Part shown: positions 53,900 through 62,942 of the stretch, one piece after another
How the letters are laid out: the number at the start of each line of letters is the position of its first letter
Position numbering within the stretch: position 1 is the stretch's first letter
Assembly: GCA_025462735.1 (NCBI GenBank)
Contig: JAOAPC010000008.1
Coordinates: 1 to 64,000, forward strand
Reading direction: 5' to 3'
Length of the DNA stretch: 64,000 nucleotides
DNA from: Acidobacteriaceae bacterium
GTDB taxonomy: Bacteria > Acidobacteriota > Terriglobia > Terriglobales > Acidobacteriaceae
Notes under the pieces: model-generated
The model's input: the letters and a program-made list of their open reading frames with translations, nothing else
What the model was told of the DNA's origin: nothing
The model's database searches: none
Made by a program: the position numbers and the translations under genes

Positions 53900-55033
53900 A
53901 TGTCAACGAGTTCTAGACCTGAAAACACTCGTGCAAATCCCTTTGCTTCGCGCCTGCGAGCCTCGGGTTTGGCGGCCGTAGTCAGCCTGACTCTCGCGAT
54001 CGCTATTGGATGTTCGTCGTCGCCTTCCCGGTTTGCGTACGTTGCCACCGGGCAAGGAATTTATGCGTTCCGCATGAACAAACGCACTGGCGCGGGATCA
54101 CTGATATTCGGTTCACCCTTTGTCACGAAGATCTCTCCAACGACAGCCGCTGCCCCCTCCAGTGTGGTGGTCCATCCCTCAAACCCTTTTCTGTACGCCG
54201 CCAATCAGAACACGAATACGATCTCACTGTTTAAGATCAATTCGACGACAGGCGCGCTCACAGAGGTGCTTCCGCGCACCGCACTGGTCACCTCGTCCGG
54301 CGGCGTAGGACTCTCACCCGCTGTCATGACCATGGACAGCGCCGGCACCTTCTTGTTTGTTGGGAATCAAGTTACAAATGACGTTTGGGTGTATTCGATC
54401 GGGTCATCGGGAGCGTTAACTTTTGTTTCCAGCGCTCAGGTCGGGGCGAGTCCCACCGGACTTACGCTTGCGGTATCAGGCAGTTTCTTGTATGTGCCGG
54501 TTCCAACTTTTTCCGCGATTTACGTTTTCAGCGTAAGCTCGGGCACATTGACGCAAGTTGGATCTCCACTCGTTGTGAATGGCGGAGTCGGCCAGCTGGG
54601 AATCGACCCGAACGGACACTTTCTATATGTTCCGAATCCATCTTTTAATACGGTAACGGTGTTGAAGATTCAATCCGACGGCAGCTTAGTCGCACGACCT
54701 GGCTTATTCGCGACTGGAACCACGCCGGTGGCAGCGGACACGAATACCACCGGAGCATTTCTCTACGTTGCGAATTCTGGATCGACGAACCTTTCTCAAT
54801 TTCAGGTGGATAGCACGACCGGCGGGCTGACGCCTCTCACTGCAACCGTAGCCGGCACTGGGACCAACCCTGAATCCATCCTCACCGACCCCGACGCGAA
54901 ATTCATCTTCGTTATCAACCAGCAATCAAACTCCATAACCGAGTACACAATTAATACCAACGGAACGCTAGCCACAACGGGCAATTCACTGCAACTGAGC
55001 GTTGCTCCCCGCTCGCTTTCAGTTACGCGATAA
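53900..55033 (+). CDS. Beta-propeller lipoprotein, lactonase/YVTN-like
   Basis: A 377-residue protein. A lipobox-like AIAIGCSSSPS ends the signal peptide. The body is a seven-bladed propeller of the 6-phosphogluconolactonase/YVTN type: FLYAANQNTNTISLFKINST, FLFVGNQVTNDVWVY, HFLYVPNPSFNTVTVL and FLYVANSGSTNLSQF. Whether it has lactonase activity is unknown; many such secreted homologues do not. It precedes a Gfo/Idh oxidoreductase by 9 bp, so they are one operon. Confidence 0.85.
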   Translation: MSTSSRPENTRANPFASRLRASGLAAVVSLTLAIAIGCSSSPSRFAYVATGQGIYAFRMNKRTGAGSLIFGSPFVTKISPTTAAAPSSVVVHPSNPFLYAANQNTNTISLFKINSTTGALTEVLPRTALVTSSGGVGLSPAVMTMDSAGTFLFVGNQVTNDVWVYSIGSSGALTFVSSAQVGASPTGLTLAVSGSFLYVPVPTFSAIYVFSVSSGTLTQVGSPLVVNGGVGQLGIDPNGHFLYVPNPSFNTVTVLKIQSDGSLVARPGLFATGTTPVAADTNTTGAFLYVANSGSTNLSQFQVDSTTGGLTPLTATVAGTGTNPESILTDPDAKFIFVINQQSNSITEYTINTNGTLATTGNSLQLSVAPRSLSVTR

Positions 55034-55042
55034 AAGGAAAAA

Positions 55043-56050
55043 ATGGTGCGCTTCGGCATCGTTGGTTTTGGGTTGCATGCGGTCAAGCGACTGATGCCAG
55101 GCTTTGCGCTTTCGAAAAATTGCACAGTAACTGCGCTCTCGCGCCGTGACCTCACGCAGGCGCAAGCGTCGGCCCGCGAGCACAAGATTCCGCTGGCCTT
55201 CGATTCTGCGGCTGATTTGTGCCGTTCACCGGAAGTTGACGCTGTACTGGTGACCACGCCAAATTCTTTCCATTTGAAAGATGTGCTCACTGCTGTAGAA
55301 GCGGGAAAACCTGTCCTCTGCGAGAAGCCTCTGGCAATGAATGCGGCCGAGGCCAAAGAAATGGTCGAAGCGGCGCGGCGGCGACACGTCAGGTTCGGGG
55401 TTGCGCATGTGTTTCGGTTCAATGAGAGTGTGCGGAAATTGCGGGAGCATGTGGCGGCTAGAAAGATAGGACAACCGATTTTCGCGCGGTCGGAATTTTC
55501 CTTTCTGGCTGATCTCTCGCATCCCAGAAAGTGGCTATACGATGCGAGCGTGGCAGGCGCGGGGCCGATCTTCGACATCGGCGTGCATTGTATTGATACA
55601 TTGCGGTTCGTGCTGCAGGACGAAGTGGTCCGGGTGAGCGCAACGGCCGCCGCGGACAAAGGCTCCGGCGATGTGGAATCGGTGGCGGCACTCACGTTGG
55701 AATTTTCGCGCGGGACGCTTGGGACAGTGCTGGTTTCCTATCGTGCCGAATATCGCACTCCGCTTGAAATTGTGGGTGATGCCGGGGCGCTCTGGGCTAA
55801 TGACGTCCTCAATGTTGAACATCCGATTGAAATCCAATTGCAGCGTGGAAAAGAAGTGCTGCAGCGGGATATGGCTTCTAATCGCCTATCCTACGCGTTG
55901 CAGGTGGACGCATTTGCGGATTGGGTGCAGGGCAAAGCTCAGTTCCCCGCTCCCGGCGAGGAAGGCTGGCAAAACCAGGAGATCCTCGACGCTGCGCTGC
56001 GGAGTATTAGGAGCGGCAGGGCGGAAGCGGTTCCTGTAGTCGCGAAGTAA
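55043..56050 (+). CDS. Gfo/Idh/MocA-family oxidoreductase
   Basis: A 335-residue NAD(P)-dependent dehydrogenase. The Rossmann motif is IVGFGLHAVKRLMPG, and the family signature is GKPVLCEKPLAMNAAEA. The His in FDIGVHCIDTLRF fits the catalytic region. It acts on a sugar or cyclitol, not identified. AAAGGAAAAA precedes the ATG and the preceding propeller gene is 9 bp away. Confidence 0.92.
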   Translation: MVRFGIVGFGLHAVKRLMPGFALSKNCTVTALSRRDLTQAQASAREHKIPLAFDSAADLCRSPEVDAVLVTTPNSFHLKDVLTAVEAGKPVLCEKPLAMNAAEAKEMVEAARRRHVRFGVAHVFRFNESVRKLREHVAARKIGQPIFARSEFSFLADLSHPRKWLYDASVAGAGPIFDIGVHCIDTLRFVLQDEVVRVSATAAADKGSGDVESVAALTLEFSRGTLGTVLVSYRAEYRTPLEIVGDAGALWANDVLNVEHPIEIQLQRGKEVLQRDMASNRLSYALQVDAFADWVQGKAQFPAPGEEGWQNQEILDAALRSIRSGRAEAVPVVAK

Positions 56051-56112
56051 TTGACTTCATAAAGCAAACATATAGGAATTCATATCTGGTGCGCCATAAA
56101 CAGCGCGGAATT

Positions 56113-56928
56113 CTAGTCCTGCGGACTCGAAGCGAGAGCGGGAGCTGTTTGTGATGTGCCACTTGAGTTGATTACGGCATCCTGTTGGGTTCCGCTTAGC
56201 GGAATAGATGGCGAGGAGCTTAGCGGAGTGATTAGCGACTGCGGAATGGTTGATACCGGGGCTGCGGGTGGTATTCCGCGCGCGCCCACGATCGCCCAGT
56301 GCCACTCTTTGGATTCACTAAAGCTGCCGCCTAACGGTCCGCGAAAAACAGCGGTGGCGTCGGGAGCGCTGTTTCCTTTGAGATGGTAGAGCACTGTGAG
56401 GTCTGGCAACTTCTCAGAGTTCACGGGAGCCGGGCCCATAATCGCGGGGCGGTACTCTGGGCTGGACTGCGCCTGCAGAACGGTCACGCCAACCACAAGC
56501 TCCTTCACTTCCCATTGCGTACCGTTATGAACGGAAACTTGGAGAGCGCCGTCTTCGATTGAGGCCGGCCCTTCAAGTTTTAGCAGTTCATCCTGGGGAA
56601 GATCGGTGGCGATGTACGCGGCTGGCGTGCGATTCGTAGATTTTGCGACGAAAGACAGGCTGCAGGTCCCGTCCGGCGAGACGGCGGTGAAAGTCCTTCC
56701 CGAAGGACTAATGGCAAAAATTGGCTGCCCGTCAAGCCGCTCACTTTCGGCTTTATCCATCATGAGGACGAAATTGTCATTATCGATCACGTCCCCTTGC
56801 GCAGGGGGCTTGGAATTTCTCAGCTCTCGGGCCAAGTCTCCCAAAGGAATGTCGTCGTCCTGCGCGCTTACCGATGCAGGAGCGCAAACCAGGAACAGCG
56901 CAATCACAATGAGAAAAAATCGGGGCAT
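56113..56928 (-). CDS. Hypothetical exported protein, Pro/Ser-rich C-terminus
   Basis: A 271-residue protein of no recognised family. A signal peptide (FFLIVIALFLVCAPASVSAQ) is followed by an acidic segment (DDDIPLGDLARELRNSKPPAQGD), a globular part with NGTQWEVKELVVGVTVLQ, and a Ser/Pro/Thr-rich tail of about 50 residues. ATG 56928 is chosen so that the signal peptide starts normally. The motif IPLGDLARELRNSK recurs in acidobacterial exported proteins. Confidence 0.65.
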   Translation of the reverse strand: MPRFFLIVIALFLVCAPASVSAQDDDIPLGDLARELRNSKPPAQGDVIDNDNFVLMMDKAESERLDGQPIFAISPSGRTFTAVSPDGTCSLSFVAKSTNRTPAAYIATDLPQDELLKLEGPASIEDGALQVSVHNGTQWEVKELVVGVTVLQAQSSPEYRPAIMGPAPVNSEKLPDLTVLYHLKGNSAPDATAVFRGPLGGSFSESKEWHWAIVGARGIPPAAPVSTIPQSLITPLSSSPSIPLSGTQQDAVINSSGTSQTAPALASSPQD

Positions 56929-57094
56929 AGCAAGCTGGCAGACTTCGGACGGCGACACGCACGATGCATCGCTCAGCGGAGATTGCCTAGCGCAATTTTA
57001 GCGAGAGTTTCTGGCAGGTAATGATTACGACGGGACACCAAAGTAATGAGACTTCAGTTGCGCGAGGCGTGCCCAGACGAAGAAGAGCACGCAC

Positions 57095-57217
57095 TCAGAG
57101 CAGGCCAGAGGTGCGGAATCGTGAGACGGGATCTTTCACCGGCTTTGCCTCCCGTTTGAATAGCCAACGGGCAACCGCGTAGCCGACCGCTGCGTAGCAG
57201 ACGTAAAGGAACTTCAT
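57095..57217 (-). CDS. Possible 40-residue small membrane protein
   Basis: ATG 57217 follows a run of six G (TTGGGGGGTGCGAC). The product MKFLYVCYAAVGYAVARWLF starts with a hydrophobic stretch and continues with a basic tail (KREAKPVKDPVSRFRTSGLL). It lies in the 540-bp gap before the permease gene. The size and membrane-like start are plausible, but no family is known. Confidence 0.3.
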   Translation of the reverse strand: MKFLYVCYAAVGYAVARWLFKREAKPVKDPVSRFRTSGLL

Positions 57218-57498
57218 GTCGCACCCCCCAAGGCGCCTTCACTCGCCTGCCACAGCGGAGACCATCTGCTCCCAACTTATCCGTGAATACTCGGAAGGTC
57301 AATGACCCGGAAGTTCAGTTATCTTGCACAAAGGTAAGGGGTTGGTAATACGACGATCTCCGGAAATAGAGGTACTACCGCCGAGAAAATCGGGCGTTAT
57401 CGGGTCAACAGCCGAATCCACCGGGAACTTTAGGTCGAAAAAGGGCAAGGACCGTTGTTTCACCGCAGTTTGCTAGACTGGCGTCTGCAATTACCCCG
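57218..57498. other. Intergenic region before the permease, no gene
   Basis: About 280 bp with no convincing open frame, repeat or RNA. The promoter of the downstream permease should be here, but I cannot pick it out. Confidence 0.3.
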
Positions 57499-58356
57499 AT
57501 GGCAACAACTGCTATCTCATTACCGAGGCTGGCAAGGCGGAATCCTCTAGCCGCAATCGGCTGCGTCTTTGTGGTCTGCTTCGTCGTGTTCGCCGTTTGC
57601 GCACCTTGGATTGCTCCACAAGATCCAGCGCAGATCAGTTTGGCAACTCGGCTGGCGCCACCTTCTCTCAGGCAAATCTGCGGGTCAGATGAGTTGGGGC
57701 GGGACATTCTTTCCCGGCTGATCTACGGAGCCAGGATTTCCATGCTGGTCGGCAGTTGTGTGGTCGCGGCGTCGCTGGGCATTGGTCTGATCATTGGTTC
57801 GATTGCTGGATACTATGGCGGAAGAGTAGATCGGTTCGTGAACGTCGTCCTCATGAACGCTTTCTTGTCTTTCCCCGGAATCCTGATTGCGATTGCCTTC
57901 GTGGCGTTTCGCGGGCCAGGAGTTTTCAATCTGGTGTTTGCGCTGTCGCTTGGAGGATGGGTCGGCTACGCGCGACTGGTTCGCGCACAGGTGCTGGCAG
58001 CTCGAGAGAAAGAATACGTGGAAGCGGCGCGCGCACTCGGGGCGACGGACTTGCGAATTCTCGCGCGGCACATTCTGCCCAACATCATTCAGCCAGTGAT
58101 TGTTCAGGCCGCCATCGGAATGGCAGGCGCAATTCTGGCCGAAGCTACAATGAGCTTTCTTGGCCTGGGTGTGCCGCCGCCGACGGCTTCATGGGGCAGC
58201 ATGCTCAATGACGGCCGCGGACATCTGTTCGACGCGCCTCACCTCGTCATCTTCCCTGCTCTCGCAGTAATGCTGGCTGTGCTTTCGTTTAATTTCATCG
58301 GGGATGCGTTGCGGGATTTACTTGATCCGCGATCGAGGATCGAAGCCGGGTTGTAA
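57499..58356 (+). CDS. ABC transporter permease, DppC/OppC type
   Basis: A 285-residue inner-membrane protein with about six hydrophobic segments. It has the N-terminal cytoplasmic extension of OppC (NPLAAIGCVFVVCFVVFAVC, then APWIAPQDP), GSDELGRDILSRLIYGAR and the EAA loop EAARALGATDLRI. It would pair with a DppB-like permease, ATPases and a binding protein to import peptides, but none of these is next to it. This isolation is unusual. Confidence 0.9.
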   Translation: MATTAISLPRLARRNPLAAIGCVFVVCFVVFAVCAPWIAPQDPAQISLATRLAPPSLRQICGSDELGRDILSRLIYGARISMLVGSCVVAASLGIGLIIGSIAGYYGGRVDRFVNVVLMNAFLSFPGILIAIAFVAFRGPGVFNLVFALSLGGWVGYARLVRAQVLAAREKEYVEAARALGATDLRILARHILPNIIQPVIVQAAIGMAGAILAEATMSFLGLGVPPPTASWGSMLNDGRGHLFDAPHLVIFPALAVMLAVLSFNFIGDALRDLLDPRSRIEAGL

Positions 58357-58369
58357 CGCGAGAGCCCGT

Positions 58370-59140
58370 CTACTCGGAAGAGTGTGCGGCAAGATCTTCG
58401 AAGTCGAATTCGAGCGCATCGGCAATATCGCTCTGAATTGTGTCCCCCGCGGCGTCTTCATACTGGCAGATGCGTACGCCTTGGTGATCGATGGCTATGT
58501 AAGTTGCGCTGTCCTGGGTCCAGCTTCCGGTGTTGTAGTATTCCACGCCATCTCGTACCAGGCTTAAAGCTTCATGGGTATGGCCACAGAACACGCGATT
58601 AGCATTCTTGGATCGGCCATGCGCAAGCGCTCCACCGGCGACTTTAGGGGAAAGTCGAAGCCATGCGGTATCGAAACGCTCAAGAAAACCAATCATTCGT
58701 TTTTTTCCAAAAGCGAATTTCTGGAGACCTAGATGCATACTCGACAGGAAAGTGCTGAGCACGCGATTGCGCGTCACGAAGCGATCGAACTGATGGCCGT
58801 GAATCGCTAGATGCCTGAGTCCGCCGTAATCCCAGAAATACTCTTGGTAAACCCGGATGCCGACTAGATGCGACATAACATCCGAAAGGCCGTGGTCGTG
58901 GTTGCCTTCGACCCAAACCACTTCGATCTCGCGCTTAGGATTTGAAAGCTTGCGAATGTACCCGAGAAATTGCCAGTGCTCTTTTTTCAGACGACGGAAA
59001 TTGAGGTCAGAAAAGATATCTCCCAGAAGAATCAGGCGGTTGAAAGATGCCGACTTGAGCATGCGCAGAGCGTCCGAGGCGCGGCTCACTTCCGAACCCA
59101 GGTGTAGATCAGAGAGAACGATTGTGTCGGCGAAGATCAC
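58370..59140 (-). CDS. Metallophosphoesterase, UDP-2,3-diacylglucosamine hydrolase-like
   Basis: A 256-residue calcineurin-like phosphoesterase. The five metal motifs are present: VLSDLHLGS, LGDIFSD, EGNHDHG, IHGHQFD and CGHTHEA. The order and length resemble LpxH/LpxH2, which make lipid X for lipid A. GTG 59140 overlaps the preceding gene stop (GTGA), so it is translationally coupled to a glycolipid glycosyltransferase. The C-terminal 40 residues are acidic. The exact substrate is inference. Confidence 0.82.
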   Translation of the reverse strand: MIFADTIVLSDLHLGSEVSRASDALRMLKSASFNRLILLGDIFSDLNFRRLKKEHWQFLGYIRKLSNPKREIEVVWVEGNHDHGLSDVMSHLVGIRVYQEYFWDYGGLRHLAIHGHQFDRFVTRNRVLSTFLSSMHLGLQKFAFGKKRMIGFLERFDTAWLRLSPKVAGGALAHGRSKNANRVFCGHTHEALSLVRDGVEYYNTGSWTQDSATYIAIDHQGVRICQYEDAAGDTIQSDIADALEFDFEDLAAHSSE

Positions 59141-60378
59141 TTCGAAGAACCCAATTCTGCACGCGACATCATCGATGCCCAGGGCGCGCGCTCAAGCGGA
59201 CTTGTGCTAATAATCGGCGAAGCTGAACCATGCGAACGCGAACCAGACCTTTCCTCAATTTTGTCCAGGAAGCCGGGAATTTCCAGAAGAGCGCGGTTCG
59301 AATACGCGCCGGCATTGGCTTCTAGCTCCGCGAAAGTAGCGGGATCGAGCAACGTTTCGACTCCGACGTCGATTTCGCGAAAACTCTTCAGGACGACTCC
59401 AAGGCGTTTTTCCGTGACCCATTGGGCGTTATAGCGTTCCTGCGGCAGGGTTCGGCCGTTGCACTCCAAGATCACAGGCAGATGGAATTGCAGGGCTTCG
59501 CTGATACTGCCCGGCCCAGGTTTGCCGATGAAAAAATCCGAGAGCGACATGTAGTAGTCGATTTCTTGAGTGAAACCCTCGGCAAAGATTGGAAACCTGG
59601 TTTTGAGGCCTTTTATTTTTTCCAGGAGCTTCTGGTTTTTCCCGCAAATCAGAATCAACTGCAGATTGCTTTTGCCACCGTGCAGACGTTTCACAATGTC
59701 GAGCATTGTGCTCGAGCCGTGTCCGCCGAAGAGGACGATTCCAGTTGGAAGGTCTGCAGCGAGTCCCAACCGTTTTCTCTCTTCGGGCCGATTTAGCGAA
59801 CGTTTCTGATAAAACCGCGGCTTCATCACCATGCCAGAGGCAAGGAAAACATGATCTCGATCGTGTCCGAGACTGAAGGCCTGCTTCTCGGCGCGCTCGG
59901 TCCCGCAGATGATGTATTCGGATTCGCGCTCCATCCAGAAATGTGGCGGATAATCGGCGAGATCGGTGAGCAGCGTGACAAATGGCACAGCCGGCATGGT
60001 CGCGCGAATACTTTCGGCCAGGGCGCGATTGAAATGCGGTATTACAGAAAGCACCAGATCGGCCGGATGCTGCTTCCAATATTTGCAAAGCATCTCGATG
60101 GTAGGCCGGTGGTATAAGCGGATGACTCCCTGCAACACTGGGAGAAGCTGCGGCGTAAGCCGCGTCCATCCTTTGCGGAGGATCAAATTGTACGCATCTT
60201 GAATGCGGATACCGGTGACGCGCCGCACCAGGTCAAGCCGGTCTAATTCATCTTGCAGATTCAGGAGATGAACCTGCCACAGGTGCTCCTGGGTTTCAAG
60301 AACACTCTTGAGGGCTTCGGCCGCGCTCCGATGGCCGCCCCCTGCGTCAAAAAAGACGATCGTGAGTTTTCGGCCCAT
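59137..60378 (-). CDS. MGDG-synthase-like glycolipid glycosyltransferase (GT28 fold)
   Basis: A 413-residue GT-B enzyme. The N-terminus KLTIVFFDAGGGHRSAAEAL is the signature of monogalactosyl/monoglucosyl-diacylglycerol synthases. The donor domain has IVLFGGHGSSTMLDIVKRL and the sugar-nucleotide motif IGKPGPGSISEALQFHLPVI. It probably adds a hexose from a UDP-sugar to diacylglycerol at the membrane. ATG 60378 is preferred over a start at 60405. The last 45 residues look disordered. It is coupled to the phosphoesterase gene by overlap. Confidence 0.88.
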   Translation of the reverse strand: MGRKLTIVFFDAGGGHRSAAEALKSVLETQEHLWQVHLLNLQDELDRLDLVRRVTGIRIQDAYNLILRKGWTRLTPQLLPVLQGVIRLYHRPTIEMLCKYWKQHPADLVLSVIPHFNRALAESIRATMPAVPFVTLLTDLADYPPHFWMERESEYIICGTERAEKQAFSLGHDRDHVFLASGMVMKPRFYQKRSLNRPEERKRLGLAADLPTGIVLFGGHGSSTMLDIVKRLHGGKSNLQLILICGKNQKLLEKIKGLKTRFPIFAEGFTQEIDYYMSLSDFFIGKPGPGSISEALQFHLPVILECNGRTLPQERYNAQWVTEKRLGVVLKSFREIDVGVETLLDPATFAELEANAGAYSNRALLEIPGFLDKIEERSGSRSHGSASPIISTSPLERAPWASMMSRAELGSSK

Positions 60379-60581
60379 TGCAGGTCTCACTTTCCACGAC
60401 GCCAAAGTAACGCACAGCTACATTTACCCACTTTCAGTTTTACCCATAGATACTTACAACATCGTGAAAAGCAGATGAATGATTGATGAATCGGAGTTAC
60501 TGTTCGGGAACTCTGGTTGCTGCTAGCCCAGGTGGGGCGTAGTAGGATGTGCGGCCGGAATCTCCGGTTAAATTCTTAACT

Positions 60582-62759
60582 TTACGCTTTGCCCTGCGCC
60601 ATAGTCTCTTCGAAAGCGGTGTAAATCGCGGGGTTGGTGCAGACTTCGTACATTGGGTTTTCTGTCCACCGGACCAGGCCCAAGCCGGGGGCATCGACAA
60701 TCGGCACCTGGGTGACCCGAATAAGCAGACGGCGAAAAATATCTGCGCCAACAGGCACGAGGGCGCTCCAGTAACGAATATTCTCGCTGCCCCAGAGGCG
60801 TGGAAACTCCAGCTGACATTGCTCAAGCGAAATTTCCGTTTTCATGCGACTGAATGCTGCTTCGCTGATGCGAATTCCGCCAACGTTATATTTCATTACG
60901 TCGGAATCTTCGCCCTCACTGGCACGGAATTCGTAAACGTTGAAAGGAACGGACATGCCCTGCATGGCCTTGCGGAGACGCTTATCGCAAGATGACAGAC
61001 GGTCGCTCTCATTGAGCGCGTCCGAGATCATGATGCGATGGTCGCCATCCAGCAGGTACATTGGCGAGGAGTCCTGAAAAGAAATGCCCACGCCCAACTC
61101 CAGCGGTGGCAGGCCGGCGCGTTGTAGCAGGTGATTGTATCCTCCGACAATTTCCACCATTTCACGCGCCAGAACACAGGCTCGGGAAACAGAAAGCGAC
61201 GGATCGCCCTCGCGTTCCAGAATCGCAAGAATAATGGCGTCTCCTTCGACAAAGACCTTGTGAGCGCCATATTTTGAAAGCAACTTATTGACCGGATCGT
61301 AGAAGTTCAGACTGAAATAAGACGCGGGATTCATCTCGCGCTGCAGTAGCGAGCGCGTGAGCCGCGAGGAATCGCGCACATCGGCTTTTAGAATCACATG
61401 CCGAACGACCGCTTTCTCGCCAGCGTTTTTTGTCTCTTCGGTGAGTACGAATTCGTAAAGCGTACCGTTCAGGCGGGAGAGATCGCGCAATTTCTCGTTG
61501 GCAATCAGATTCACCTTTTCGAGGGCGCGGTTTAACACCTCCAGCCGTCGCAGATCGCGATGATACAGCATGAAATCTCTTAGAAGCCGCGCGGCAATTT
61601 TGGCGCGCGTCACTCCGCTGCACTGAGCAACACGGTCCGCGGCCGAGTCCAAACTGCGCCGGGAAAGCTTGCCGTGCTCCTCAATCAATTTTTCTACGCG
61701 ATCGCGTTCTTTGCGGAAGACCAAAGCATACTTGAGCTGCTGAGGATCAAGAAGCGGGGTGAACTCGGGAAGCAGAGACACGACTTCATAGGCGGCGACG
61801 GCCAAATCCAGAAGCTTTTCGCGCTCCAGAAGCTCGATCCAAAGCTGTAGTCTGGCCTTGTATGCGCGTTCCGACGGCTCGCCCGTGCCTACGAGTTCAT
61901 GAGCGTTTTCAGGCGCGTTGAGCCAACCATCAAGCTGCGAATCGTCAGTGCCTTCATTTTCGGGCGCGGCAGACTTCAGAAGTTCACAGGCGACAGCGCG
62001 AAAGTTTCCGAGGGAGTCAGGATCATTTTCAAAACCACCGATCAGCACGTAATGCTCGGCGGCCAAATAGGAATCGCGGCTTTCTTCGAGAAAAATGAAA
62101 TGGTGAAGGAAGAGAATGTAATCCGCATCACGCTGTTCGCCGAAAAGAGAGCGACGCATACTGGACAAATTCTCGCGCTCAATCTCCCGCAGCACACTAA
62201 ATAGTTCCTGACCTACCCGTCGGAGAATCCGTTTCTTTGCGATTTGGAAGCTGGCGACGGTCTCGCGGTATTCCAGTGCCCTCTGCTGACGCACGCCCTC
62301 GTAGCTCTTGAGAGTTGCCCGGCATCGTTCCAGAGCTTTCGCATACTGTGCGGTTAGTTCTCCGCGCAGGAATTTTATTACCGATGCCCGTGCCAGCAGA
62401 TCGATTACGGGGTTGCCTTCTGCCTTGGCACGATTGAGCGCGGCTTTGTGCAATTCCAGAAGCAGGGGCTTTAATTCCGGGTTCTTCTTGGCTGCTCCAG
62501 GGACAAATTTCGAGAACATGCTCCTAGACGGTGCGGACTCGTCCAGCACGAGGCTCTCAATGTTTCCATATTTCGCAATCAGCTTGGCAATGTGTGCGCC
62601 GGCGACCTTGGTGAACTCCGGACTTAGCCACACGTCATGACGGACGTTGTCGATACCCAAGCGCAGGGTCTCAAGAGAAAGGGCCGGACTATAGCTAAAG
62701 AGCCGCGTGGGCGGGGACTCCGACGAAGACCCAAGCTTAAAGATCGGAATACGAGGCAT
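60582..62759 (-). CDS. Divergent class III nucleotidyl cyclase with long unknown N-terminal region
   Basis: A 725-residue soluble protein. Residues about 430-640 resemble a class III adenylate/guanylate cyclase domain: ILKADVRDSSRLTRSLL with the first metal Asp (460), HKVFVEGDAIILAILE with the second (507), LELGVGISFQD, and ISDALNESDRLSS with the catalytic Asn (583) and Arg (587) spaced N-x3-R. The N-terminal 430 residues are mostly helical, Leu/Glu/Arg-rich and not recognised. Substrate residues cannot be judged by eye. The start could also be GTG 62786. The gene has no obvious operon partner. Confidence 0.6.
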   Translation of the reverse strand: MPRIPIFKLGSSSESPPTRLFSYSPALSLETLRLGIDNVRHDVWLSPEFTKVAGAHIAKLIAKYGNIESLVLDESAPSRSMFSKFVPGAAKKNPELKPLLLELHKAALNRAKAEGNPVIDLLARASVIKFLRGELTAQYAKALERCRATLKSYEGVRQQRALEYRETVASFQIAKKRILRRVGQELFSVLREIERENLSSMRRSLFGEQRDADYILFLHHFIFLEESRDSYLAAEHYVLIGGFENDPDSLGNFRAVACELLKSAAPENEGTDDSQLDGWLNAPENAHELVGTGEPSERAYKARLQLWIELLEREKLLDLAVAAYEVVSLLPEFTPLLDPQQLKYALVFRKERDRVEKLIEEHGKLSRRSLDSAADRVAQCSGVTRAKIAARLLRDFMLYHRDLRRLEVLNRALEKVNLIANEKLRDLSRLNGTLYEFVLTEETKNAGEKAVVRHVILKADVRDSSRLTRSLLQREMNPASYFSLNFYDPVNKLLSKYGAHKVFVEGDAIILAILEREGDPSLSVSRACVLAREMVEIVGGYNHLLQRAGLPPLELGVGISFQDSSPMYLLDGDHRIMISDALNESDRLSSCDKRLRKAMQGMSVPFNVYEFRASEGEDSDVMKYNVGGIRISEAAFSRMKTEISLEQCQLEFPRLWGSENIRYWSALVPVGADIFRRLLIRVTQVPIVDAPGLGLVRWTENPMYEVCTNPAIYTAFEETMAQGKA

Positions 62760-62791
62760 ATTTGGGCGTGCGCAGAGCCGCGTCACAACTT

Positions 62792-62811
62792 GCTCGTCTT
62801 TTAAGACGAGC
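62792..62811. promoter_or_regulatory. Perfect palindrome upstream of the cyclase gene
   Basis: GCTCGTCTT and AAGACGAGC flank two T residues, 33 bases before ATG 62759. It could be a regulator-binding site or the terminator of the creatininase transcript. Confidence 0.45.
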
Positions 62812-62942
62812 GCACGATGACTTAAGAGCAGCGTACTACGTTTGGGAGGAGTGGCCGATATTACTCAAGTTATTGGGTAGTAAGAGGCTACATCGGAGGG
62901 ACGTGTACCTCCGATTCAGAGCTGACGACTTCGTAATTCCGG

